A model generated the notes under the pieces. The model saw only the letters and a list, made by a program, of their open reading frames with translations, ran no database searches and had not been told where the DNA came from. Positions 14,881-22,014 of a stretch of DNA of 22,014 nt are shown here, in pieces. The translations under genes were made by a program, and so were the position numbers. How positions within the stretch are numbered: the stretch's first letter is position 1; every line of letters begins with the position of its first letter. The DNA lies in NCBI GenBank assembly GCA_018063485.1, contig JAGPBG010000001.1:1-22014 (forward strand), in the 5' to 3' direction. Source of the DNA: Cypionkella sp. (GTDB taxonomy: Bacteria > Pseudomonadota > Alphaproteobacteria > Rhodobacterales > Rhodobacteraceae).

Positions 14881-17800
14881 ATGAGCCACCTTCTAGACCG
14901 GCTGAACTTCTTCAAGTCCCTGCGCAAGGATACCTTTGCCGATGGCCACGGCCAGACCACGATTGAAAGCCGCGAATGGGAAAACACCTATCGCAGCCGC
15001 TGGCAGCACGACAAGATCGTGCGCTCCACCCATGGGGTGAACTGCACCGGGTCGTGCAGCTGGAAGATCTACGTCAAATCCGGCATCGTCACCTGGGAAA
15101 CCCAGCAGACCGATTACCCGCGCACGCGTCCCGACCTGCCCAACCATGAACCGCGCGGCTGCGCGCGGGGCGCGTCCTATTCGTGGTATCTTTATTCGGC
15201 CAACCGGGTGAAAACCCCGCTGGTGCGCGGGCGTCTGATGCGGCTCTGGCGTGAAAAACGCAAGAGCCTGTCGCCGATTCAGGCCTGGGCCTCGATTCAG
15301 GCCGACCCCAAGGCGCGCTCGTCCTACGTCAAGACCCGCGGCAAGGGCGGGTTTGTGCGCGCAAGCTGGGATGAGGTGACCGAGATCACCGCAGCCGCCA
15401 ATGCCTATACAACCAAGACCTATGGTCCCGACCGGGTGTTTGGCTTCTCGCCCATTCCGGCGATGTCGATGGTGTCTTACGCCGCAGGCTCGCGCTATCT
15501 GTCGCTCTTGGGCGGCACCTGCATGTCGTTTTATGACTGGTATTGCGACCTGCCCCCTGCCTCGCCGATGACTTGGGGCGAGCAGACCGACGTGCCCGAA
15601 AGCGCCGATTGGTTCAATGCGGGCTATCTGATCCTCTGGGGGTCGAACGTGCCGCAAACCCGCACGCCGGATGCGCATTTCTATACCGAGGCCCGCTATC
15701 GCGGCACCAAATCGGCGGTGGTTTCGCCGGACTATTCCGAGGCCGCCAAGTTCGGCGACATCTGGCTGAATGCCAAACAGGGCAGCGATGCGGCGCTGGC
15801 CATGGCGATGGGTCATGTGATCCTGCGCGAATTCCATCTGAACCGTCAGGTCGAGTATTTCGACGATTACACCCGCCACTACACCGATTTCCCACTGCTG
15901 GTGCGGCTGGAAGAGAAAGACGGCCGCTTGGTTCCGGGCAAGATGTTGCGCGCGGCCGATTTCGATGGCTCGCTTGGCCAAGCCAACAATCCCGATTGGA
16001 AAACCGTCGGAATTGATGAGGCCAGCGGCAAGATTGTGGTTCCGAATGGCTCTATCGGTTTCCGTTGGGGCGAAACCGGCAAATGGAATCTTGAGGAAAA
16101 GGCCGATGGCACCCCGACCCGGCTGAAAACCACCCTGATGCTGGACGGCGACAATGACGGCATGGCCGCCGTTGGCTTCCCGTATTTCGGCGGGCAGGCC
16201 ACCAACGGTTGGGAAGTTTGCGAATTCCCCGATGTACTGGCCCGCAATATCCCGGTGAAAAAGCTGACACTGGCGGATGGCAAAGAGGCCACGGTTTGCA
16301 CGGTGTTTGATCTTTTTGCTGCGAATTATGGCCTTGATCGCGGTTTTGGCGGTGAATGGGTCACGTCTTCCTATGACGAGGATATCCCCGGCACCCCGGC
16401 TTGGGCCGAGCGGATCACCGGTGTGCGGCGCGACAAGATCATTCAGGTTGCCCGCGAATTTGCCTCGAATGCCGAAAAGACCAATGGCAAGTCGATGATC
16501 ATCATCGGCGCCGGGATGAACCATTGGTATCACATGGACATGAGCTATCGCGGCGTGATCAACATGCTTGTGATGTGTGGCTGTGTCGGTCAATCGGGCG
16601 GTGGCTGGGCGCATTACGTTGGCCAAGAAAAGCTGCGCCCGCAAACCGGCTGGACGGCGCTGGCCTTTGCGCTTGATTGGTCGCGCCCGCCACGCCACAT
16701 GAACGCCACCAGCGCATGGTATGCCCATACCGACCAATGGCGCTATGAAACCATGACCAGTGCCGACATTCTGGCCCCCACCGCTCCGGCGGGAGACTGG
16801 AATGATCTCAGCATGATCGACTATAACATCCGCGCTGAACGGATGGGTTGGCTGCCCTCTGCTCCGCAACTCAAAACCAATCCGCTTGAGGTTGCCAAGG
16901 CGGCCAAAGCTGCGGGCAAGGACGTCTCGGCCTATGTCGCCGAAGAATTGGTTGCTGGCCGGTTGCAGATGTCTTGCGAAGATCCGGACGCGCCGGAAAA
17001 CTGGCCGCGCAACCTGTTCATCTGGCGCTCGAACCTGCTGGGGTCTTCGGGCAAGGGGCATGAATATTTCCTCAAACACCTTCTGGGCACCGATCATGGC
17101 GTTCTGGGCAAGGATCTGGGCGAAGAGGGTCGTCAAAAGCCGATCGAGGCCGTCTGGCATGACAAGGCGCCAGAAGGCAAACTTGATCTGTTGGTCACGA
17201 TTGATTTCCGGATGTCGACCACTGCTGTTTATGCCGATATCGTGCTGCCAACGGCAAGCTGGTATGAAAAGGACGACCTGAACACTTCGGACATGCATCC
17301 CTTCATTCACCCGCTTCAGGCAGCGGTGGATCCGGCCTACGAATCCAAATCGGACTGGGAGATTTTCAAGGCCATTGCCCATAAATTCTCGGAAATCGCG
17401 CCCGAGATTTTGGGCGTGGAAACCGACGTCGTTCAGCATCCGATGCAGCATGACACCCCCGGTGAATTGGCGCAGGCCCATGTCCGCGATTGGAAACGCG
17501 GCCAATGTGATCTTATCCCCGGAAAAACCGCACCGGCCTTTATCACGGTCGAGCGGGATTACCCCAACCTTTACAACCGCTTCACCTCGCTTGGGCCTTT
17601 GATGGACAAGATCGGCAATGGCGGCAAAGGTATTTCGTGGGATACCAAGACCGAGGTGCATCACCTCAAGGCGTTGAACGGCACTGTTCTGGAAGGCCCA
17701 TCCAAAGGTCTGGCCAAGATCAACACCGCGATCGACGCTTGCGAAGTGATCCTGATGCTGGCCCCCGAAACCAATGGCGAGGTTGCCGTCAAGGCTTGGG

Positions 17801-18621
17801 ACGCATTGTCCAAAGCCACCGGTATCAGCCACCGCCATCTGGCCGAGCCCAAGGAAGACGAGAAAATCCGCTTTCGCGATATTGCCGTGCAGCCACGCAA
17901 GATCATCTCGTCGCCCACCTGGTCGGGGATCGAAAGTGAGGAGGTCTGTTATAACGCAGGCTACACCAACGTGCATGAGTTGATCCCGTGGCGCACCCTG
18001 TCGGGTCGTCAGCAACTTTACCAGGATCACGAATGGATGCTGGCATTTGGCGAATTCTTTGTCGCCTGGCGTCCGCCCGTTGATCTGCGCACGATTACGG
18101 CAGCAGCCACGCGCGAAATCGCGCCGCAGGAAAAGCATGTGGTGCTGAACTTCATCACCCCGCACCAGAAATGGGGCATCCACTCTACCTATTCCGACAA
18201 CCTGATGATGCTGACGCTCAATCGGGGTGGCCCGGTGGTCTGGATCAGCGAGAACGATGCGAAAATCGCCGGTCTGGTAGATAACGACTGGGTCGAGGTG
18301 TTCAACACCAATGGTGTGCTGACAGCGCGGGCGGTGGTGTCGCAGCGCATCAAGGACGGCACGCTGTTCATGTATCACGCACAGGAAAAGATCGTGAACA
18401 CCCCCGGCAGCCAGATCACCGGCAAGCGCGGCGGGATTCACAACTCGGTTACCCGCACCGTGCTGAAGCCTACGCATATGATCGGCGGCTATGCGCAGCT
18501 TTCCTACGGTTTCAACTATTACGGAACCGTGGGCTGTAACCGCGATGAATTTGTGATCGTGCGCAAGATGAACAAGGTCGATTGGCTGGATCGCCCGGCG
18601 AAAGTGGAGGCAGCAGAATGA
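14881..18621 (+). CDS. narG: Respiratory nitrate reductase alpha subunit NarG
   Basis: The 1246-residue molybdenum bis-MGD subunit reduces nitrate to nitrite on the cytoplasmic side, taking electrons from NarH. It is nearly collinear with E. coli NarG (1247 residues). The FS0 cluster ligands H51, C55, C59 and C94 are present (HGVNCTGSC and the later RGCARG). The DWYCDLPPASP segment holding the active-site Asp region, and SWYEKDDLNTSDMHPF, are intact. The N terminus RLNFFKSL resembles the vestigial twin-arginine-like segment of membrane-bound NarG; there is no cleavable signal. The ATG at 14881 follows AAAGGA at good spacing, 16 bases after narK; a longer frame into narK is rejected. The stop overlaps narH (ATGA). 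It is the membrane type, not periplasmic NapA. No broken motif was seen. Confidence 0.98.
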   Translation: MSHLLDRLNFFKSLRKDTFADGHGQTTIESREWENTYRSRWQHDKIVRSTHGVNCTGSCSWKIYVKSGIVTWETQQTDYPRTRPDLPNHEPRGCARGASYSWYLYSANRVKTPLVRGRLMRLWREKRKSLSPIQAWASIQADPKARSSYVKTRGKGGFVRASWDEVTEITAAANAYTTKTYGPDRVFGFSPIPAMSMVSYAAGSRYLSLLGGTCMSFYDWYCDLPPASPMTWGEQTDVPESADWFNAGYLILWGSNVPQTRTPDAHFYTEARYRGTKSAVVSPDYSEAAKFGDIWLNAKQGSDAALAMAMGHVILREFHLNRQVEYFDDYTRHYTDFPLLVRLEEKDGRLVPGKMLRAADFDGSLGQANNPDWKTVGIDEASGKIVVPNGSIGFRWGETGKWNLEEKADGTPTRLKTTLMLDGDNDGMAAVGFPYFGGQATNGWEVCEFPDVLARNIPVKKLTLADGKEATVCTVFDLFAANYGLDRGFGGEWVTSSYDEDIPGTPAWAERITGVRRDKIIQVAREFASNAEKTNGKSMIIIGAGMNHWYHMDMSYRGVINMLVMCGCVGQSGGGWAHYVGQEKLRPQTGWTALAFALDWSRPPRHMNATSAWYAHTDQWRYETMTSADILAPTAPAGDWNDLSMIDYNIRAERMGWLPSAPQLKTNPLEVAKAAKAAGKDVSAYVAEELVAGRLQMSCEDPDAPENWPRNLFIWRSNLLGSSGKGHEYFLKHLLGTDHGVLGKDLGEEGRQKPIEAVWHDKAPEGKLDLLVTIDFRMSTTAVYADIVLPTASWYEKDDLNTSDMHPFIHPLQAAVDPAYESKSDWEIFKAIAHKFSEIAPEILGVETDVVQHPMQHDTPGELAQAHVRDWKRGQCDLIPGKTAPAFITVERDYPNLYNRFTSLGPLMDKIGNGGKGISWDTKTEVHHLKALNGTVLEGPSKGLAKINTAIDACEVILMLAPETNGEVAVKAWDALSKATGISHRHLAEPKEDEKIRFRDIAVQPRKIISSPTWSGIESEEVCYNAGYTNVHELIPWRTLSGRQQLYQDHEWMLAFGEFFVAWRPPVDLRTITAAATREIAPQEKHVVLNFITPHQKWGIHSTYSDNLMMLTLNRGGPVVWISENDAKIAGLVDNDWVEVFNTNGVLTARAVVSQRIKDGTLFMYHAQEKIVNTPGSQITGKRGGIHNSVTRTVLKPTHMIGGYAQLSYGFNYYGTVGCNRDEFVIVRKMNKVDWLDRPAKVEAAE

Positions 18622-20138
18622 AGGTCCGCGCACAAATTGGCATGGTGTTGAACCTTGATAAATGTATCGGGTGCCACACCTGCTCGGTCACTTGCAAGAA
18701 CGTCTGGACCAGCCGCGAAGGAGTTGAATACGCTTGGTTCAACAACGTCGAAACCAAGCCGGGCATCGGCTATCCCAAGGATTGGGAGAACCAGAAGCGC
18801 TGGAACGGTGGCTGGGAGCGATCAAAATCCGGCGGTTTGCAGCCCAAACAGGGCGGCAAATGGCGGATTCTGGCGAAGATTTTCGCCAACCCCGACCTGC
18901 CCGAGATCGACGATTTCTATGAACCCTTCGATTTCGACCATGACCATCTGAAATCGGCCCCCGAGATGGAGGCTTTCCCCACCGCCCGCCCTTATTCAAA
19001 AATCTCGGGCCAACGGATGGAGAAGATCGAATGGGGTCCGAACTGGGAGGAAATTCTGGGCGGCGAATTTGCCAAGCGGTCGCAGGATTACAACTTTGAA
19101 GGCATTCAGAAAGCCATGTATGGTGAATATGAAAATACCTTCATGATGTATCTGCCGCGCCTGTGCGAGCATTGCCTCAACCCGGCCTGCGTTGCCTCAT
19201 GCCCATCGGGCGCGATCTACAAGCGCGAAGATGATGGCGTGGTGCTGATTGATCAGGAAAAATGCCGTGGCTGGCGGATGTGCGTGTCCGGCTGCCCTTA
19301 CAAGAAAATCTACTACAACTGGTCCACCGGCAAATCGGAGAAATGCACCTTGTGCTATCCGCGGCTGGAATCGGGTCAGCCGACGGTTTGTTCGGAAACC
19401 TGTGTCGGGCGCATCCGTTATCTGGGGGTCATGCTCTATGACGCCGACAAGATCGCCGAAGCGGCCTCGGTCGAGAATGAAAAAGACCTTTACGACGCAC
19501 AACTGGGCGTGTTCCTTGATCCGAACGATCCGGCGGTGATTGCAGCGGCACGCGCCGAAGGCATCCCCGAGGACTGGATCAAGGGCGCACAAAGATCACC
19601 GATCTGGAAAATGGCGATGGAGTGGAAGATCGCCTTCCCGCTGCATCCCGAATACCGCACCCTGCCGATGGTGTGGTATATTCCGCCACTGTCGCCAATC
19701 CAGAACGCCGCCGAAGCGGGCAAGATCGCCGCTGTGGACGATATGCCGGATGTGAAATCCTTGCGGATTCCGGTGCGCTATCTGGCCAATATGTTGACCG
19801 CTGGCGACGAGGCACCGGTGGTTGCGGCGTTGGAGCGGATGCTGGCGATGCGGTCCTATATGCGGTCAAAAACCGTGGACGGCGTGATCAATCTGGGAGT
19901 GGCCAAACGTGTCGGCCTGACCCCGGCGCAGATCGACGAGATGTATCAACTGATGGCAATTGCCAATTATGAAGATCGTTTCGTCATCCCAACCACCCAC
20001 CGCGAATTGGTGGAGCAGGCCTATGATCTGAAAACCGGCTGCGGCTTTACCGATGGCAACGGTTGCTCTTCGGGCAGTTCGGGTTCACTTTTTGGCGGTG
20101 GCAAGAAATTCCGCTCGCCAACGGAGTTTCTGAAATGA
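18618..20138 (+). CDS. narH: Respiratory nitrate reductase beta subunit NarH
   Basis: The 506-residue iron-sulfur subunit (E. coli 512) relays electrons from NarI haems to NarG. Four cluster motifs are visible: CIGCHTCSVTC near residue 16, CEHCLNPACVASC, CRGWRMCVSGC and CTLC followed by CSETC. In the third, Trp replaces a Cys (CRGW), the known NarH feature that makes one cluster [3Fe-4S]. The last residues are Gly/Ser/Cys rich and probably flexible. The ATG (18618-18620) overlaps the narG stop, with GGAGG 8 bases upstream; the stop in turn overlaps the narJ start. All signs point to a working subunit. Confidence 0.98.
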   Translation: MKVRAQIGMVLNLDKCIGCHTCSVTCKNVWTSREGVEYAWFNNVETKPGIGYPKDWENQKRWNGGWERSKSGGLQPKQGGKWRILAKIFANPDLPEIDDFYEPFDFDHDHLKSAPEMEAFPTARPYSKISGQRMEKIEWGPNWEEILGGEFAKRSQDYNFEGIQKAMYGEYENTFMMYLPRLCEHCLNPACVASCPSGAIYKREDDGVVLIDQEKCRGWRMCVSGCPYKKIYYNWSTGKSEKCTLCYPRLESGQPTVCSETCVGRIRYLGVMLYDADKIAEAASVENEKDLYDAQLGVFLDPNDPAVIAAARAEGIPEDWIKGAQRSPIWKMAMEWKIAFPLHPEYRTLPMVWYIPPLSPIQNAAEAGKIAAVDDMPDVKSLRIPVRYLANMLTAGDEAPVVAALERMLAMRSYMRSKTVDGVINLGVAKRVGLTPAQIDEMYQLMAIANYEDRFVIPTTHRELVEQAYDLKTGCGFTDGNGCSSGSSGSLFGGGKKFRSPTEFLK

Positions 20139-20818
20139 AAACCTTCAAAATCCTGTCGCTTCTGCTCAGCTATCCCGAAGCCGACCTGCAAGAAGCCATC
20201 CCCGAGCTGCGCGACGTTTTGCGCCGCGAGGGGCTGGTTTCCCCCGAAACCCTGGCCGGCCTTCTGGCCGATCTGGAAAGCGGCGATCTTTTCGAGTTGC
20301 AAGAGCGCTATGTGTTGCTCTTTGACCGCTCACGCACGCTGTCGCTGAACCTGTTCGAGCATATCCACGGCGAAAGCCGTGATCGGGGCGGCGCCATGGT
20401 GGACCTGCTGGAAAGCTATCGCGCGGGCGGTTTTGACCTGTCGGCATCGGAATTGCCGGATCATCTGCCAGTGTTGCTGGAATATCTGTCCACCAGACCC
20501 TTGGCCGAAGCCCGCGAAATGCTGGCAGATGCCGGACATATCCTTGTGGCGCTGGCAGAACGGCTGGCGCGGCGCGGCGCGGTTTATGCGCCGGTGCTGG
20601 CAACGCTCGCCAAATTGGCCGAGGCCCCGGCCGACAGCGCCGAAGCCGTGGTGCTGCTGGCCGAACAAGACGACAACCCCGAAGATCTGGCAGCACTTGA
20701 TGCGGTCTGGGAAGAGGCGCAGGTAACTTTCGCCCCCGATCCCAATGCCGGTTGCCCGGTCAGCCGTGACATTCTGGCTAAAATGGATGTCCCCCCACGC
20801 CCCGCTGCGGCCCGGTAA
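20135..20818 (+). CDS. narJ: Nitrate reductase assembly chaperone NarJ
   Basis: The 227-residue, mostly helical soluble protein of the TorD/NarJ family carries the NarJ signature LFEHIHGESRDRGGAMVDLLESY at about residues 70-92. NarJ binds apo-NarG, helps molybdenum cofactor and FS0 cluster insertion, and delays membrane docking until NarG is mature; it is not part of the final enzyme. The ATG (20135-20137) overlaps the narH stop (ATGA), and an in-frame ATG 24 codons upstream lies inside narH and is rejected. It has the usual length and order between narH and narI. Confidence 0.95.
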   Translation: MKTFKILSLLLSYPEADLQEAIPELRDVLRREGLVSPETLAGLLADLESGDLFELQERYVLLFDRSRTLSLNLFEHIHGESRDRGGAMVDLLESYRAGGFDLSASELPDHLPVLLEYLSTRPLAEAREMLADAGHILVALAERLARRGAVYAPVLATLAKLAEAPADSAEAVVLLAEQDDNPEDLAALDAVWEEAQVTFAPDPNAGCPVSRDILAKMDVPPRPAAAR

Positions 20819-20828
20819 GGAGAGCGAA

Positions 20829-21530
20829 ATGGACTTTTTTCTATTCGGGGTTTACCCCTATATCGCCATCACTGTGATGATCTGGGTTTCGATCGTGCGC
20901 TATGATCGCGATCCCTTCACCTGGAAATCGAAATCGAGCCAGATCCTGCGCAAACGTCAGTTTGTGTTGGGATCGGTGTTGTTCCACCTTGGCGTTTTGA
21001 CCATTCTTGGCGGGCATCTTGTCGGGCTTCTGACTCCGATCTGGATTTTTGACGCTCTGGGCGTCACCCATGAAGCCAAACAGATCCTTGCCATGGCCGC
21101 AGGCGGCATCGCCGGCGTGGCCGCTCTTTTTGGGGGGGCCATCCTGACCCATCGGCGGCTGTTCGATCCGCGCATTCGGGCCAATTCGACGGTGGCAGAT
21201 ACCGGTATCCTGATCCTGCTGATGGCACAGCTTTTGCTGGGGGTCGGCTCGATTTATGTGTCACTTCAAAACCTTGACGGGCATGAGATGGTCAAGCTGA
21301 TGACCTGGGCGCAAAGCATCGTCTATTTCAAAGCGGGTGCTGCCGAGCAACTGGCCGATGTGCATTGGATCTTCAAAACCCATATCACCCTTGGCCTGAC
21401 GATCTTCTTGCTGTTCCCCTTCACCCGGCTGGTTCACATCATTTCGGCCCCGGTGCGCTATCTGTGGCGGCCCGGCTATCAGATCGTTCGCACCCGCAAG
21501 CGTTCCAACCCGCCGGAGGGATCGCGATGA
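20829..21530 (+). CDS. narI: Respiratory nitrate reductase gamma subunit NarI (di-haem cytochrome b)
   Basis: The 233-residue integral membrane subunit has about five membrane helices and oxidises quinol, passing electrons to NarH. The four haem-ligating histidines expected for NarI are at H53 and H63 (FHLGVLTILGGH) and at H185 and H203 (THITLG to RLVH), matching the E. coli pattern. The ATG at 20829 follows AAGGAG at ideal spacing, 10 bases after the narJ stop; the longer open frame into narJ is rejected. The C-terminal tail is basic and cytoplasmic. Its stop overlaps the start of the prolyl-isomerase gene. Confidence 0.97.
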   Translation: MDFFLFGVYPYIAITVMIWVSIVRYDRDPFTWKSKSSQILRKRQFVLGSVLFHLGVLTILGGHLVGLLTPIWIFDALGVTHEAKQILAMAAGGIAGVAALFGGAILTHRRLFDPRIRANSTVADTGILILLMAQLLLGVGSIYVSLQNLDGHEMVKLMTWAQSIVYFKAGAAEQLADVHWIFKTHITLGLTIFLLFPFTRLVHIISAPVRYLWRPGYQIVRTRKRSNPPEGSR

Positions 21531-22014
21531 AACCCTTGCTGCCCCCGATTGTCGTGAATGGTGAGGTGATTTCAGCCGAAGTCATCGCCGCCGAGGCGCA
21601 AAACCACCCCGCCCCCAAGGGCAAGCCGGGTCTGGCCTGGCAGGCAGCGGCGCGTGCCTTGGCCATTCGCGCGCTGATGTTGCAAGAGGCGCGCAGCAGG
21701 GGTCTGACGCCCGCCCCGATCGAGGTTGGTGCGGGCCGTTGGGAAACCGATGACGAAGCCCTGATCCGGCAATTGTTGGAAGGGGCCGTTCAGCCTGAGC
21801 CGATTGATGAGGCGCAGATGCTGGCCTTTTGGCAGGCCAACCCCGAACGCTTCCGCGCACCCGCCCTTTATGAGGCCGCCCATATCTTGATGCCGGTTGC
21901 TGAAGGCAGCGATCCGCATGAGGTGCATGTTCTGGCCGAGCAGGTGCTGGAAAAGGCCCGCGCCAATCCGGCGTCCTTTGCCGATCTGGCGCGCTCGCAC
22001 AGCGCCTGTTCGTC
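21527..22014 (+). CDS. Parvulin-type peptidyl-prolyl isomerase (PpiC/NifM-like), 3' end cut by window
   Basis: An open frame starts at an ATG overlapping the narI stop (ATGA) and runs to the window edge with no stop: 162 complete codons. The first ~110 residues resemble the N-terminal helical domain of NifM/PpiC-like proteins, with no signal peptide or membrane segment. The parvulin domain then begins with YEAAHILM (near residue 114) and continues to FADLARSHSACSS. This matches the H-I-L opening and the F-x-x-L-A-x-x-x-S block of parvulins. It likely acts in the cytoplasm as a folding helper for the nitrate reductase, as proposed for ppiC-like genes at the end of alphaproteobacterial nar operons. 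Role in assembly is inferred from position only. GGAGGG lies about 10 bases upstream. Confidence 0.85.
   Translation, partial: MKPLLPPIVVNGEVISAEVIAAEAQNHPAPKGKPGLAWQAAARALAIRALMLQEARSRGLTPAPIEVGAGRWETDDEALIRQLLEGAVQPEPIDEAQMLAFWQANPERFRAPALYEAAHILMPVAEGSDPHEVHVLAEQVLEKARANPASFADLARSHSACS

Noticed and set aside
14893..18633. A 1246-codon open frame on the - strand opposite narG
   Set aside because: It mirrors narG almost end to end, is a by-product of codon bias in high-GC DNA, and its translation has no recognisable domain.

Overview
The window reads as high-GC chromosomal DNA from an alphaproteobacterium, most likely a denitrifying or nitrate-respiring member of the Rhodobacterales (Paracoccus/Rhodobacter/roseobacter type). 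The main reasons are a fused two-domain NarK, a cysteine-free FNR-family NarR regulator beside it, a cytoplasmic SoeABC-type sulfite dehydrogenase near a taurine aminotransferase, and gene-to-gene ATGA overlaps throughout. No insertion sequence, phage gene, CRISPR array, tRNA or rRNA was seen.

Layout. (1) At 1-331 is the 3' end of a PCu(A)C copper chaperone gene on the + strand, tail to tail with the next unit. (2) At 328-4699, on the - strand, is a three-gene operon soeA-soeB-soeC: a molybdopterin oxidoreductase, a four-cluster ferredoxin subunit and a DmsC-type membrane anchor. (3) At 4700-5321 is a long non-coding gap with short repeats. (4) At 5322-6753, on the - strand, is taurine:pyruvate aminotransferase (tpa) with a very clear intrinsic terminator. 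Upstream of it (6995-7648, - strand) is a TetR/BetI-like regulator. (5) Divergent from that regulator, on the + strand at 7917-11116, are an alpha-beta fused 2-oxoacid dehydrogenase E1 and a translationally coupled FabD-like acyltransferase. No E2 or E3 is present, and this is the least explained part of the window. (6) At 11153-11893 (- strand) is narR, divergent from narK-narG-narH-narJ-narI and a parvulin-type prolyl isomerase gene cut by the right edge (12141-22014, + strand). Two FNR/NarR-type boxes lie between narR and narK.

How the parts fit. Tpa turns taurine into sulfoacetaldehyde. In known pathways Xsc, which is not in this window, then releases sulfite, and SoeABC oxidises sulfite to sulfate on the cytoplasmic side, passing electrons to quinone. 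NarK brings nitrate in, NarGHI oxidises quinol with nitrate, and NarJ (and perhaps the prolyl isomerase) helps assemble it. Sulfite oxidation and nitrate reduction could therefore meet at the quinone pool, which is an inference from gene content. The E1-acyltransferase pair cannot be assigned a substrate from sequence alone.
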